Positions 24,177 through 33,565 of a stretch of DNA of 64,000 nucleotides are shown piece by piece (within the stretch, counting starts at the first letter, position 1; every line of letters begins with the position of its first letter). The position numbers and the translations under genes were made by a program. This DNA is from Allolucifera butyrica (GTDB lineage Bacteria > Bacillota > Negativicutes > Sporomusales > UPPP01). The stretch covers positions 62,001 to 126,000 of the forward strand of contig NZ_UPPP01000105.1 of the NCBI RefSeq assembly GCF_900476375.1, written 5' to 3'. The notes below the pieces were generated by a model that saw nothing but the letters and a program-made list of their open reading frames with translations, did not search any database and was not told the origin of the DNA.

Positions 24177-26354
24177 ATGGAAATCATTGAACAAACCAAC
24201 CGGACAATATTGTTTGAAGAGATTAATCCGGAAAAACTGGACCTCATTACTCTGGTAGGAGAAGTGAAAGGCCTGGAAAGTTTAAGCGATGAAAAAGTCA
24301 AGGAAATCAATGAAACATTGTTGGTGAGGAGTTTTGATGAATTTCTGGATAAATTTTCTCCGGTAATTTATTCTTTTTACAATGCGGCCAATCAAAAAGT
24401 ACTTTACACGCTAAAAAAACCGGAACATATTCCGGATAACTGCATAACGGAAATCCCAATCAATAAACAGAACGACTTTGTGAAAATGTTAATTACTCTG
24501 ATTGATGCCAAAAGCGCGCAAGGGACGCCTAACGTTGACTTTAAGTTTGAAAATCTGCTGGACATGATTTCGCCGAAAAAAGTAATGGATGACATTCGCC
24601 AGTCCCGTAAAGAAATCCATTACCTGTACAACCAATATGAAAGCCTGGACGAAGGAGACCCAAAGAAGCTCGATGTTGGCGACAAACTGAATTACATATT
24701 TGAAGAAGCCAGCCAAAATTACAATAACATTATGGCGATGCTGCCTTTAGCGATTGAGGATATTAAAACCAGGCTGCTGCTGGGCAGTCAGGAGCAGAAA
24801 AACAACAATGAACCGCTGCAAATCGGCGTCCTGAGCATGGGGGAGCAGGGTGAACTGAAAATTATTGAAGCGCCCAAAAATGAGACAACGGCGTTGACCG
24901 TAGTGGATGACAAAGCCAATACCGGCTTAATCGCTGCTTTCGAAGAGGACTATGAAGCGGTGAATGAGACTTCTTCCGGTTATGTAAAGAGTCTGGTAGT
25001 CAGAACGTTTTGCCCTTTGCCATCAACCATGCAGAGCGAGATTGATGTGGCAACGGAAGTACAAAATTATAATACCTATCTAGAATTTTATAAGAATGCC
25101 AAAGACGATTTTGTCAAAACCGTCAAACCCCTGGTGGAAAAAATCATCGGCATCAAACTTTTCTTTGACCAGTATAAGGTAAAGAACAAAGGGATGCAGC
25201 CGGGCCTGCTGGTGACCAATACGAAACTGGACATGCTGGTAAAAAGTAATAATTTGCCCCGCTTACATACGTTCCTCAATACGGTAAATGCCAAAAATGA
25301 TTTTACCAATACCATCTGGTTCGGCATTGTACCGGAAGTAAGCATGGAGTTCAGCGGCAAAATGAAATTGAGCAGAGAGCGGTTTAAAGGCAATGTGCAC
25401 GGCAATCGCTATGATACAAACACGATGGAATCACTGGTCATTTTATTGAACGCCGTGAAAGAGTATAAAATACAGGTATTTTTCAGTTTTGAATGCCGGG
25501 AGGAAACAACGTTCAATCATATTGCCACCGCCGGCATAGACAAATTTATTGATAAATGTTCCGAACTGGTCCGCAAGGACTATAGTGAATATGCCATTCC
25601 TTGTATACCTAACTTTACGATTATCCCGAAAAATAAATCCGGTGTCATTCTCGACAATAAAATGACTCTGAACGAGGCCGGGGCCGCCGAGTTGTCCCAG
25701 GAGAAAGAAGACATTATGAGGCTGTGGCTTGAAGGGGTTTATATCGGCAGTTCCTATGTTGCCGCCGGTATTGTGGCGGCCTGGCAATGTCCGGAATTTT
25801 TGCGGGAGTTATTTAAAAATGCAAGCAAGAACTATCCGGGAGTGCGTTTCGATATTGAGTCCGGCGACAATGCTCTGCGGGCCACAACGACGCTGGCCAA
25901 AGAAATATCCGGCTTTACCAATACCATTAAAAACGCCATAAACAGACGGAACTTCGGTTTTATCTTTTCCTCGGAAAATGCGCAGGTAAATGGCAAGGAT
26001 ATTAAAAAAATCACCGTCTACAAGGCCAGGAGTCTGGCCAACGGCGATGACGACAGCTTTGATGCGGTTTACAAAACCACCGTCAGCACCTATATTGAGA
26101 GAATTCTTCGCTTTAACAGCAATGACTTTAAACAGGATAACATTGTATGGTTCTTCAGTAAAAATCCGAACAGCCAGAAAAGCCTGTGGCTGTCTTCCAA
26201 AAACTTTATCAACTCGATCATCCAGGAGGGTGACGATATCAATTATGCTATTGACGAAAAGAACGGCTTATGCCAGATCGACCTTACCTTTAACGGCAAT
26301 GTGAAAAACCTGGAAGTTGCCATAACCAAAAACACGGCTGCGGCCAAGGCATAA
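24177..26354 (+). CDS. Putative contractile sheath protein, fused TssB-TssC-like
   Basis: A 725-residue soluble protein. Near residue 119 it has VDFKFENLLDMISPKKV, which resembles the TssB (VipA) signature VxFxFxSLxDFSPxxV, followed by a helix with a Leu/Arg pattern. From about 270 on, its order looks like TssC (VipB): FEEDYEAVNE, LWLEGVYIGSSYVAAGIVAAWQCPEF near 525 and a C-terminal beta strand pair (LCQIDLTFNGNVKNLEVAIT). TssB (about 170) plus TssC (about 490) would give this length, so I infer both in one chain. The tube-like gene follows, as in T6SS loci. By-eye similarity only, so the sheath call is moderate. Confidence 0.55.
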   Translation: MEIIEQTNRTILFEEINPEKLDLITLVGEVKGLESLSDEKVKEINETLLVRSFDEFLDKFSPVIYSFYNAANQKVLYTLKKPEHIPDNCITEIPINKQNDFVKMLITLIDAKSAQGTPNVDFKFENLLDMISPKKVMDDIRQSRKEIHYLYNQYESLDEGDPKKLDVGDKLNYIFEEASQNYNNIMAMLPLAIEDIKTRLLLGSQEQKNNNEPLQIGVLSMGEQGELKIIEAPKNETTALTVVDDKANTGLIAAFEEDYEAVNETSSGYVKSLVVRTFCPLPSTMQSEIDVATEVQNYNTYLEFYKNAKDDFVKTVKPLVEKIIGIKLFFDQYKVKNKGMQPGLLVTNTKLDMLVKSNNLPRLHTFLNTVNAKNDFTNTIWFGIVPEVSMEFSGKMKLSRERFKGNVHGNRYDTNTMESLVILLNAVKEYKIQVFFSFECREETTFNHIATAGIDKFIDKCSELVRKDYSEYAIPCIPNFTIIPKNKSGVILDNKMTLNEAGAAELSQEKEDIMRLWLEGVYIGSSYVAAGIVAAWQCPEFLRELFKNASKNYPGVRFDIESGDNALRATTTLAKEISGFTNTIKNAINRRNFGFIFSSENAQVNGKDIKKITVYKARSLANGDDDSFDAVYKTTVSTYIERILRFNSNDFKQDNIVWFFSKNPNSQKSLWLSSKNFINSIIQEGDDINYAIDEKNGLCQIDLTFNGNVKNLEVAITKNTAAAKA

Positions 26355-26431
26355 TGGTTCTTTACTCGGCCAAAACGCAGGCCGGTTTTGGCTGATAAAG
26401 ATAGATCACATTAAAATAGGAGGATTTATAA

Positions 26432-26857
26432 ATGGGATTCAAATTGAAGATTGAAGGACAAGAAAACATCGAGTTAGGGGTTAAAAGTGTTCTGACGGTA
26501 AAGTTTTCCACCGATACCCCGGACGACTCCAATGCCCGCTCGACGGACATGGGAACTTCTATTATGATTACCGGCAAAATTCTGGCTGCCACAGGCGGTG
26601 AAGAAGCCGACGGCACTATGAAAATTGCCAAATGGTCGCTGGTGCCGGCCGAGAAAGCGGACTGCTACCGTAAAGTCACCGTAGAAGTCGTTTCCGCCGA
26701 CCAGGTAGTAAGAAAGTTTTACCTCCCCAATGCGTTTGTGGTGGACTACAATGAAAGCTACGGCGAAGAAGAAGGGACCGGTACGTTCTATCTTCATGTG
26801 AAACAGAAGAAAGATAAACTGCCGGATACTAAAATTGAAGGTGGCTACAGCGCCTAA
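26432..26857 (+). CDS. Putative inner tube (Hcp-like) protein
   Basis: A 141-residue, beta-rich, signal-free protein with AGGAGG before the ATG. It starts MGFKLKIEGQENIELGVKS and ends in a tail like those of tube proteins. Its place directly after the sheath-like gene, its length and its predicted strands fit a contractile tail tube; direct Hcp identity is too low to claim. A strong terminator follows, which would make sheath and tube more abundant than the downstream parts, as a structural role demands. Confidence 0.5.
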   Translation: MGFKLKIEGQENIELGVKSVLTVKFSTDTPDDSNARSTDMGTSIMITGKILAATGGEEADGTMKIAKWSLVPAEKADCYRKVTVEVVSADQVVRKFYLPNAFVVDYNESYGEEEGTGTFYLHVKQKKDKLPDTKIEGGYSA

Positions 26858-26862
26858 AAAAA

Positions 26863-26904
26863 TAACCGGAGGGGGCATCAGCCCCCTGTTTCCGGTTTCT
26901 TTTC
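26863..26904 (+). terminator. Internal terminator after the tube gene
   Basis: AACCGG and GGGGGC pair with GCCCCC and CCGGTT around ATCA, followed by TCTTTTC. It lies inside the operon between tube and J-domain genes, so it probably reduces read-through. Confidence 0.75.
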
Positions 26905-26928
26905 AATATTTAATAAAGGGATTTAGTG

Positions 26929-27378
26929 ATGAAAAATTTGTATGAAATTCTCCGGGTCCATTCGGGAGCCAGCGCAGCAGAAATAAAAAAGAGCTACCGG
27001 AATCTGTCCAAACAATATCATCCTGACCTGAATCCGGGCAATCAGGCTGCCGAAGTCCGGTTTAAAGAAATTAACGAAGCCTATGCCGTACTGAGCAATC
27101 CCCAGTCGCGGGCGGAGTACGACAAGAAAATGGGCGCAACCGCAACTGCCGGCGAGGGCAGGCAGGCTGCGGCAAAGGCGGAGGAACCGCGGCGGGACAA
27201 TTCAACCGCTGGCTTCAATCCCGGCGATGTAAATCTGCAGTTTGAACGGTTTTTCGGTTTTGATCCCCAAAGTAAAGTTATGAAGGAGCACTTTGGCGGT
27301 AAAAAACGGGGTGCCGGTGACAACCCGCTGGATACATCGCACATTTTTGCCAGCTTTTTTAATCCGAAAAAGAAGTAA
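26929..27378 (+). CDS. J-domain (DnaJ-like) co-chaperone
   Basis: A 149-residue protein with a full N-terminal J domain (LYEILRVHSGASAAEIKKSY, then the HPD motif in QYHPDLNPG) and a Gly/Ala-rich linker. It lacks the zinc-finger and C-terminal domains of true DnaJ. The last 60 residues (NLQFERFFGFDPQSKV to DTSHIFASFFNPKKK) may bind the client. J domains stimulate the ATPase of Hsp70; the Hsp70-like protein at 33566-36214 is the natural partner. I start at the ATG at 26929. Confidence 0.88.
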   Translation: MKNLYEILRVHSGASAAEIKKSYRNLSKQYHPDLNPGNQAAEVRFKEINEAYAVLSNPQSRAEYDKKMGATATAGEGRQAAAKAEEPRRDNSTAGFNPGDVNLQFERFFGFDPQSKVMKEHFGGKKRGAGDNPLDTSHIFASFFNPKKK

Positions 27379-27391
27379 TGGGGTTGGTTTT

Positions 27392-27979
27392 TTGAATACT
27401 GAAAATAAAACCGGATTGTTTAAAGGACAAAACATCTGGCAGACGAAACGCCTGCAGATTTTAGACGGAAGCATCGCTCTGATAGCGGCGGCGGTCAGTC
27501 TGTTTATTTATCAATATTTTACCGAGTATATCGCGGCAAAATATTTTCTGACCGGCGTATTTGTCGTGATCGCCCTGTATTATGCCGGAAAATTAATCAG
27601 AAAAAACTATGAGCCGGTGGCGGCTCCGGTTTTACGCAGCGATATCGACGCCATTGTTATGCTGAATGAAAATGGCAGTTTTATCAAAGAGTGGAATATC
27701 CAGGACAAGATAACCTTGCTGATCGGCAAACATACCAAAAACAGGGAAGTGGATGTGGATTTGAGCGCCAGCGCTTATGAGGCATTAATTCACGAAGAAC
27801 ACGCCATCATGAATTTTGCGGCCGGCAGCTGGTATCTGGAAGGGCTGCACCGGCCAAGCGGGATCAGTATCAAAAAAGCCAATGACCGGATGCGTTACCG
27901 GCTGGTCGGCGGCAGGCCCTGCAAGCTGGAACCGGGAGATATTCTTTTTATCGCGAATACGCGGCTGCTAATGAAATAG
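27392..27979 (+). CDS. FHA-domain protein with two membrane segments
   Basis: A 195-residue protein starting with a TTG (27392) behind GGGG. Residues about 25-65 form two membrane segments (IALIAAAVSLFIYQYF, YFLTGVFVVIALYYAGKLI). The rest is an FHA fold: DKITLLIGKHTKNREVDVDL, then EEHAIMNFAAGSWYLEGL and GISIKK. FHA domains bind phosphothreonine proteins. In T6SS, FHA proteins (Fha1) link phosphorylation to firing, so this one may do the same at the membrane. A frame that opens earlier, at 27293, overlaps the J gene and is not used. Confidence 0.75.
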   Translation: MNTENKTGLFKGQNIWQTKRLQILDGSIALIAAAVSLFIYQYFTEYIAAKYFLTGVFVVIALYYAGKLIRKNYEPVAAPVLRSDIDAIVMLNENGSFIKEWNIQDKITLLIGKHTKNREVDVDLSASAYEALIHEEHAIMNFAAGSWYLEGLHRPSGISIKKANDRMRYRLVGGRPCKLEPGDILFIANTRLLMK

Positions 27980-27995
27980 AGGGGAGCGGATTAAT

Positions 27996-28502
27996 TTGAG
28001 TCTTATTAGATGCCAGAACGGGCATATGTTTAGCGCCAGACGTCATGGAACGGTCTGTCCCTATTGCAATATAGAAACTGCCACCAAAACCAGGCAAACT
28101 GCTCCGGCTACGGATGCAGAACTGGAAGAGGACCTTTTTTATGAGGAAATTGAGCCGGTTTGCGGCTGGCTGGTATGCATCGAAGGCGCCCAGAGGGGCC
28201 TGGATTACAAAATCCGGCAAGGGAAAAACTTTATCGGCCGGGCCGACGATATGGATATTCAGGTATTGGGGGACAATGCGATTTCCCGGCGAAATCACGC
28301 CACGGTAGTCTATGACCCTAAGAATCGTAACACAGTGCTGCTGCCGGGGGAATCGTCAGGTCTTGCCTACCTGAACGGGGATGCCGTCTATGTGCCGAAA
28401 GAACTGTCTGCCTATGATATTGTTGAACTGGGGAAAAGCCGCTTTTTGTTTATTCCCTTTTGCGGTGAGCATTTCGAATGGAAAGACAGTGCCGAGGGCT
28501 AG
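27996..28502 (+). CDS. Zinc-ribbon plus FHA-domain protein
   Basis: A 168-residue protein with a TTG start. The N-terminus is a Cys-based ribbon (RCQNGHMFSARRHGTVCPYC), followed by an acidic linker and an FHA domain with the conserved GRADD and SRRNHATVV motifs (Gly-Arg and Ser-x-x-His). The second FHA protein of the operon; it is soluble, so it may carry a phosphothreonine signal in the cytosol. No kinase gene was seen in this window, so the phosphate donor must be elsewhere. Confidence 0.85.
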   Translation: MSLIRCQNGHMFSARRHGTVCPYCNIETATKTRQTAPATDAELEEDLFYEEIEPVCGWLVCIEGAQRGLDYKIRQGKNFIGRADDMDIQVLGDNAISRRNHATVVYDPKNRNTVLLPGESSGLAYLNGDAVYVPKELSAYDIVELGKSRFLFIPFCGEHFEWKDSAEG

Positions 28503-28505
28503 ACA

Positions 28506-29354
28506 ATGGCAGGAAATCTTTTTTCCGGACAGTATATGCTCGCGGCCGTTTTACTCCTTTGTCTCGCAGGCTTGTTGCTATACCGGCATAGCCGGGGGAG
28601 AGCGCAGGCCGGATCATTGGAGGTAGAAGTCGGTGAGGGAGAAGCCATAGGCGACAGAGAGATTCAGGAAGATGCAGGAAATACGGCCAAGACGGCCTGG
28701 GGTACCCTGGCGGTGCTGGCCGACGGTATGGGTCGGGGGCAGGCCGGCCGGACCGCGGCGCTGTCGGCAGTACGGACATTTATCAACTTATTTTCCGACC
28801 ATGATGTAACGGGCAATTTATATTATTTTTTTAATCAGGCCTTAAACCGCAGCAACCGGGAAGTGCTGGCGCGGTTGCAGGGAGCGAGGGGCAGAACGGC
28901 GGTAGCGGCCGTTCTGATTAGTAAAGGGTATTTACATTATGCGTCGGTGGGCGACATTAAAATCGCCGTATGCCGCAATCATGAACTGATTCCCCTCAAC
29001 GAGGGCCATACCACGAAAACAGTGGCCGTCAAGGGATTTTCTCAGGGAATCTTAAACCGGCAGGAGGCATTGGCGATCAGCCAAATGGATCACGCAACGA
29101 ATTATATCGGCCGGGACGGTTTTAAAAACGGCGAAATCGGCGCAGTGCCTGTTAAGCTCAAGCCGGACGATGTCATTCTTTTAATGACTGCCGGTATTTA
29201 TAAATGCCTGTCCTGGCTGGAATTGGAATCGGTATTGACCCAGCCCTTTTCCTGCCGGGATCTGGCCGGACAGATCATTGGAAAATTTAATGGCAAACCG
29301 GTAACAGACAAAGAAAATGCCAGTCTGTTTGTATTGAGATATCACGGAGTATAA
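28506..29354 (+). CDS. PP2C-type Ser/Thr phosphatase, membrane-anchored
   Basis: A 282-residue protein with an N-terminal membrane segment (QYMLAAVLLLCLAGLLLY). The PP2C metal motifs are near-intact: GDREIQEDA (Asp), LAVLADGMGRG (the central Asp-Gly) and YASVGDIKIAV. It would remove phosphate from phosphothreonine. In T6SS, PppA opposes the kinase PpkA on Fha, so this protein may reset the switch. The start is 3 bases after the previous stop, so translation is coupled. Confidence 0.88.
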   Translation: MAGNLFSGQYMLAAVLLLCLAGLLLYRHSRGRAQAGSLEVEVGEGEAIGDREIQEDAGNTAKTAWGTLAVLADGMGRGQAGRTAALSAVRTFINLFSDHDVTGNLYYFFNQALNRSNREVLARLQGARGRTAVAAVLISKGYLHYASVGDIKIAVCRNHELIPLNEGHTTKTVAVKGFSQGILNRQEALAISQMDHATNYIGRDGFKNGEIGAVPVKLKPDDVILLMTAGIYKCLSWLELESVLTQPFSCRDLAGQIIGKFNGKPVTDKENASLFVLRYHGV

Positions 29355-29374
29355 AACTCGGAGGATCAGGATTC

Positions 29375-31510
29375 ATGAAGAAGATTAATGCCAAATTCAA
29401 CGCGGCGTTTCTATCCGAGGCAGGCAGCTTTCTGCAGAATAAGGATTATTTTGCTTTTGTGGAACTGGATGATCTTGCCTGCTATGTTATTGCCGACGGT
29501 ATCGACGATGACCTGGATCAGGGAAGCGCTAACCTGGCTGTGGCCAGTATTATCAGGCAGTTTAATGAAAAGCCGTCCATGAAAAAGCGGGATATTAAAA
29601 ACTGGCTGAAGACCGCCAACCAAGAATTGCTGAGTATGAGCAAGACTATGCGGCTTAAAGCCTCGCTGCTGGTGGTCGTCAGCGACTACGCCGGCATCGT
29701 GTACGGGTTGGCCGGCAATACCAGACTGCATCTTTTGCGGGATGGCTCGATTGTTCATCAGAGTATTGACCAGTCTTTAAGCAATGAACTTTTTGAGCAG
29801 GGAAAAATATCCAAAGATAAAATTGCGGTTCATTTGGAACGAAACAACCTGTACTGCTATCTGGGACAGCCGGAAGGGTTTAATCCCACCGTATCGGGGC
29901 GGATCAAACTCCTGGACGGCGACATTCTCAATTTGTATACCAGGGGTATCTGGGAGAATATTGATGAGGGCGAACTGGCTGATGCGGCCAGGGAGGCCAA
30001 AGAACCGCAGGAAGTTTTGAATAATGTGGAAGATCTTTTGCTGTCCCGGCAGCCGGCTAAACTGGCGAACTATACGTTGGCCACCTTATTTATTGACAGA
30101 ACCTATAAAGATCCGGGCCGGCGCAGACTCTGGCTCAAAAGGGCGTTCTACGCAGCCATTCCCGTGCTGATCCTTATTGCCGGACTACTTATTTATTTTC
30201 ATATCAGCGAGGCCCATCGCCGGGAACAGTTAGATGCTATGAAAGGGCATGTCCGGCAGGCGCAAACCTTAACGGAAGAAAACAACTACGCCCGGGCGGC
30301 CGAGGAGTACAAAGCGGCCCTCAACATTGCCCAAAACTTAAAACTGAAACAGGAACAAAAAGACTTGGCCCAATATTATGATACCATCGGCCTGATCGTG
30401 GCCGGTGATACGGCCCTGCAACGCAAAGATTTCGGGCAGGCCGCTGAAAAATATAAAGCGGCATTAGACGCTTCCTACTTTGCCGATCATCTTGGTGAAG
30501 CGTATATTATCAAGCAGCAGCGCCAGACCGGTGACTATATGCGGGTAATTGAACTGTTGCAGACCGGTGACCAGAAAGCGGAGCAAAAGGACTTGAACGG
30601 TGCCCGCGGCGCTTATTTGGAAGCCAAAATAATCGCTTCCCGGCTTTATTTTATCGACGGCCGCAAAGAAGCCGCCGACAAACTGGCTAAATTAAGTGAA
30701 CAATTGACGACAGATGACAAAAAGGCCAAAGAACAGGAAGGCGTTGTTTATGAGCAACAGGGCGACCGGATGGCACAAACCGGCGATTACCAGGGAGCCG
30801 TTACCATGCTGAACATAGCCTCCGGCCTGTATGATCAAGGCGGTAAACCGGATAAGACGGCAGCCGTCCAAAGAAAAATTGTTGCTATTGAAGATAAAAT
30901 GAGTTCTGCGGAAAAAGCCGCCGTTCAGCAGAATGTTTTGGCAGAAGCGGCAAAATACGAAAAGGAAGGCGACAGCCTGTTAAGTGACAAGGATGATGTT
31001 GACGGAGCGCTGGACCAATACAGTTTAGCGATGAGTCTATATGAGGAAAATGGCAGACAAGATAAGTCGGCTTTGCTGCAGGCGAAAATTGACCAACTGA
31101 ATGCACGGAAGAAAAACGCCCAAACCCTTGATCTACAGCGCAAAGCCATGGATATGGAAAGAGAAGGCGACCTGGATGTCGCTAAAAATCAATATGATGA
31201 CGCCAGAAATTGTTATGCTTTCGCGCAACAACTTTATGGCAACGCGGGACTTTCCAGCAACGTGACGATGGTTCAGAAAAAAATTGATTCCCTGGACCAA
31301 AAAAATACGTCCTTTGAACAGCAGAAAAGCAAGGCCGATGCTTACGTAGCCGAAGCGGATGCGAGAACACAGAAGGGCGAGTATACCCAAGCGCAGTATC
31401 TTTACCTTCTGGCTAAGGATATTTATCAGCGACTGGGTTTGCAGAACGAAACAAACGAAATAAACGAAAAATTGAGATTACTGGATAAATTGTCTCAGGG
31501 AGCGGCATGA
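29375..31510 (+). CDS. Degenerate PP2C-like protein with one membrane span and a helical-repeat domain
   Basis: A 711-residue protein. Residues 1-240 follow the PP2C outline (YVIADGIDDD retains the Asp-Gly), but the usual VGDSR is AGNTR (VYGLAGNTRLHLLRDG), where a metal Asp has become Asn. It is likely a pseudophosphatase. A membrane segment lies near 256-278 (AIPVLILIAGLLIYFHI). The rest, residues 285-711, is a string of helix pairs with a recurring pattern (YEKEGDSLLSDKDDVDGALDQY, AYVAEADARTQKGEYTQAQY), like TPR repeats. It may be a receptor or scaffold across the membrane. Confidence 0.65.
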   Translation: MKKINAKFNAAFLSEAGSFLQNKDYFAFVELDDLACYVIADGIDDDLDQGSANLAVASIIRQFNEKPSMKKRDIKNWLKTANQELLSMSKTMRLKASLLVVVSDYAGIVYGLAGNTRLHLLRDGSIVHQSIDQSLSNELFEQGKISKDKIAVHLERNNLYCYLGQPEGFNPTVSGRIKLLDGDILNLYTRGIWENIDEGELADAAREAKEPQEVLNNVEDLLLSRQPAKLANYTLATLFIDRTYKDPGRRRLWLKRAFYAAIPVLILIAGLLIYFHISEAHRREQLDAMKGHVRQAQTLTEENNYARAAEEYKAALNIAQNLKLKQEQKDLAQYYDTIGLIVAGDTALQRKDFGQAAEKYKAALDASYFADHLGEAYIIKQQRQTGDYMRVIELLQTGDQKAEQKDLNGARGAYLEAKIIASRLYFIDGRKEAADKLAKLSEQLTTDDKKAKEQEGVVYEQQGDRMAQTGDYQGAVTMLNIASGLYDQGGKPDKTAAVQRKIVAIEDKMSSAEKAAVQQNVLAEAAKYEKEGDSLLSDKDDVDGALDQYSLAMSLYEENGRQDKSALLQAKIDQLNARKKNAQTLDLQRKAMDMEREGDLDVAKNQYDDARNCYAFAQQLYGNAGLSSNVTMVQKKIDSLDQKNTSFEQQKSKADAYVAEADARTQKGEYTQAQYLYLLAKDIYQRLGLQNETNEINEKLRLLDKLSQGAA

Positions 31511-31531
31511 ACCGGATGAGAGGAGAGCCAC

Positions 31532-32821
31532 GTGAAAGACCAGATCGTTGTAAAATTAAATCAAATTCGTAATCTTGACGACCGGTTGCTCTTGAAAAAT
31601 GTCCTGAATGATGTGTTTTTAAACCTGTATGAGCACAGCGAGACGATGTACCGGCAACTGGAGGAGAGAGTATTCGCCGAAATGGCGGGACTGGCCGAAA
31701 GCTATGATATTTATGCCGCCGCAGCCCCTCGGCAGGAGATTGACCCGGTGCACTATTTTTTGCGGCCCATGCTGACGGCGGATTTAGCGGCCAGAGAATA
31801 TGATCTGGCCAATATAATGCCGGCGGCAACCAGTCAAAGCCAATATCCTCTGATGAAGGTTTTTTTCGACTGTGATTACAGGATGTTACGCTCCATTTTA
31901 AACAGCGGCCGGATTTTTCGCGGCGCCATTGTTACGGACCAGGGCAGCATTGCCGCCGCCTTTACACTGCGGCCGGATCTAAGTTACAGGGAACAAATAG
32001 CCAGCCTGTATGAAGCCTTTATCAATAATAATCTGCCGTGGAAAACAATAAACCATCCATATATATTCCGTTTCGCGGAAGTGATCCTGCAGCAGTGGGA
32101 GCGAGTTCCCGGCGCCGAGGAAGTGGTCAGGGAAATCAAAGTCGATTTTGCCGAATACGGGCCCTATGTGCATTATGATACGGTACCGCTGTGGAATGTG
32201 GAAACATTACAACTCCCCGGCGCGGGATTTCCCCTGCCCTGTGAAGATAAGATCAATTTTGAACATACCATCAGCCTGGAGGCCGCCGGACCGGAACATG
32301 GCTATTTAGCGGCGGTGTCCGGGGAGCAGAATATCCGTTATGTCCGGCGAACCGGACAGGCACTGACAATTGTTGCTCCGGAGCAAGGCCGGAATACCTG
32401 GGATATTATCCGGATTATAAAACCGGCTGCCGGAAAAATCGAAAAGCAGAAATACCCCTTGGTATCCAATGCTAAACGCCAGGCTTTCAGCGATATTCTG
32501 GCGGAGAGAAGCCCGCGGGTCATCCGGACTGAAGCCGAACTGAGGCGGCTGGTTGCCACCTTTGTCGCTGCCGAAGACCTGAGTCTTTCGCGGCTGGAGA
32601 TTGTTCGCCGCGGTCAGGCCGGGCCGGACCCCGGCGAACGCTATGAAATGAACTTTTTTATGATGGATGAGATACGCCGCGCCGACTGGCAAAACAGACT
32701 GCTTCTGTATTTTACAACCACTGCGCAGGATTATTTTCTCATTTATGATCTCATGAGCTTTATTGTAGCGGAAGTGCAACTGTACTATCCCGACTACCAA
32801 TGTGAGGGGATCCTTATATGA
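31532..32821 (+). CDS. Putative baseplate protein 1 of the contractile system
   Basis: A 429-residue soluble protein with a GTG start behind GAGGAGAG. I recognise no domain. The first 110 residues are helical; the rest is mixed. It ends in the four-base ATGA overlap with the next gene, so the two are co-translated and probably form a complex. Its place between the regulators and the Hsp70 gene, and the candidate baseplate character of its partner, suggest a structural baseplate role. The call is from context only. Confidence 0.35.
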   Translation: MKDQIVVKLNQIRNLDDRLLLKNVLNDVFLNLYEHSETMYRQLEERVFAEMAGLAESYDIYAAAAPRQEIDPVHYFLRPMLTADLAAREYDLANIMPAATSQSQYPLMKVFFDCDYRMLRSILNSGRIFRGAIVTDQGSIAAAFTLRPDLSYREQIASLYEAFINNNLPWKTINHPYIFRFAEVILQQWERVPGAEEVVREIKVDFAEYGPYVHYDTVPLWNVETLQLPGAGFPLPCEDKINFEHTISLEAAGPEHGYLAAVSGEQNIRYVRRTGQALTIVAPEQGRNTWDIIRIIKPAAGKIEKQKYPLVSNAKRQAFSDILAERSPRVIRTEAELRRLVATFVAAEDLSLSRLEIVRRGQAGPDPGERYEMNFFMMDEIRRADWQNRLLLYFTTTAQDYFLIYDLMSFIVAEVQLYYPDYQCEGILI

Positions 32822-33513
32822 ATTATATTTGGGATACGGCGATCAAAGCCGCGCGCCAGGGCATAGCCGGTGAAAGCATTACGTTCGCATCCGGCAAAAG
32901 CTACAGCCCATATATGGAAATGGCTTTTGACGATATCAATACCGTCACGCTAGATCCCCGGCCCACCGTAGAAATAAATCCCTATTACCGGTTTGGGGAT
33001 ATTTTTCATCCTCTTCTTGATATCAACTTTACCGGTCATGACGAGTTAAAAAGCATTTGTTTTGATATTATTGTCCACTTTTTGCTCTTTTTGGACTGTA
33101 AACAGGGTCTTAACAAACACGAATATTATGTCCAATTTATCCGCTGGGATATTGAAAATGGGGTGTTCGGACCGGAACTCAAAGAAAATAGTTCAGCCTT
33201 TACCGGCGACGAGCTAACAGCGGTTCTCAGCAGTCTGATTACTCTTTACCGGACCCAGGCCTCTCTGTATCTTTTCAAACAGGTGGTCCGCAGAGTTTTT
33301 CATAACAGCATTATCTACTACCGGAGCGAAGACGCGCCGGAAGTGCTGATCTATCTCGGCGCTTATGCAACGGAGATAAACCGCCGGAAAATCAATACCC
33401 TGCTGGCTTTGTTTCTGCCGTTAGACTTTGCTTTCCGCCTGTATTGGGAAAAGCATTTCGGCATCATCGGCCAGGAGCCGACTATGGGGATTGACAATAT
33501 TATTCTATATTAA
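32818..33513 (+). CDS. Putative baseplate protein 2 of the contractile system
   Basis: A 231-residue soluble protein. The C-terminal 40 residues (FLPLDFAFRLYWEKHFGIIG, then MGIDNIILY) resemble, by eye, the end of phage baseplate-wedge proteins, which close with a beta strand after HFGVIG-like turns. The start overlaps the stop of the previous gene (ATGA). A similar C-terminus in a coupled pair fits a TssF/TssG-like wedge, but the sequence is too diverged to assign. Confidence 0.35.
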   Translation: MNYIWDTAIKAARQGIAGESITFASGKSYSPYMEMAFDDINTVTLDPRPTVEINPYYRFGDIFHPLLDINFTGHDELKSICFDIIVHFLLFLDCKQGLNKHEYYVQFIRWDIENGVFGPELKENSSAFTGDELTAVLSSLITLYRTQASLYLFKQVVRRVFHNSIIYYRSEDAPEVLIYLGAYATEINRRKINTLLALFLPLDFAFRLYWEKHFGIIGQEPTMGIDNIILY

Positions 33514-33565
33514 ATGAGCCTGAGAAATTTGGCACCAGACTCATGAAAAGGCGTGTGAGAAAACG

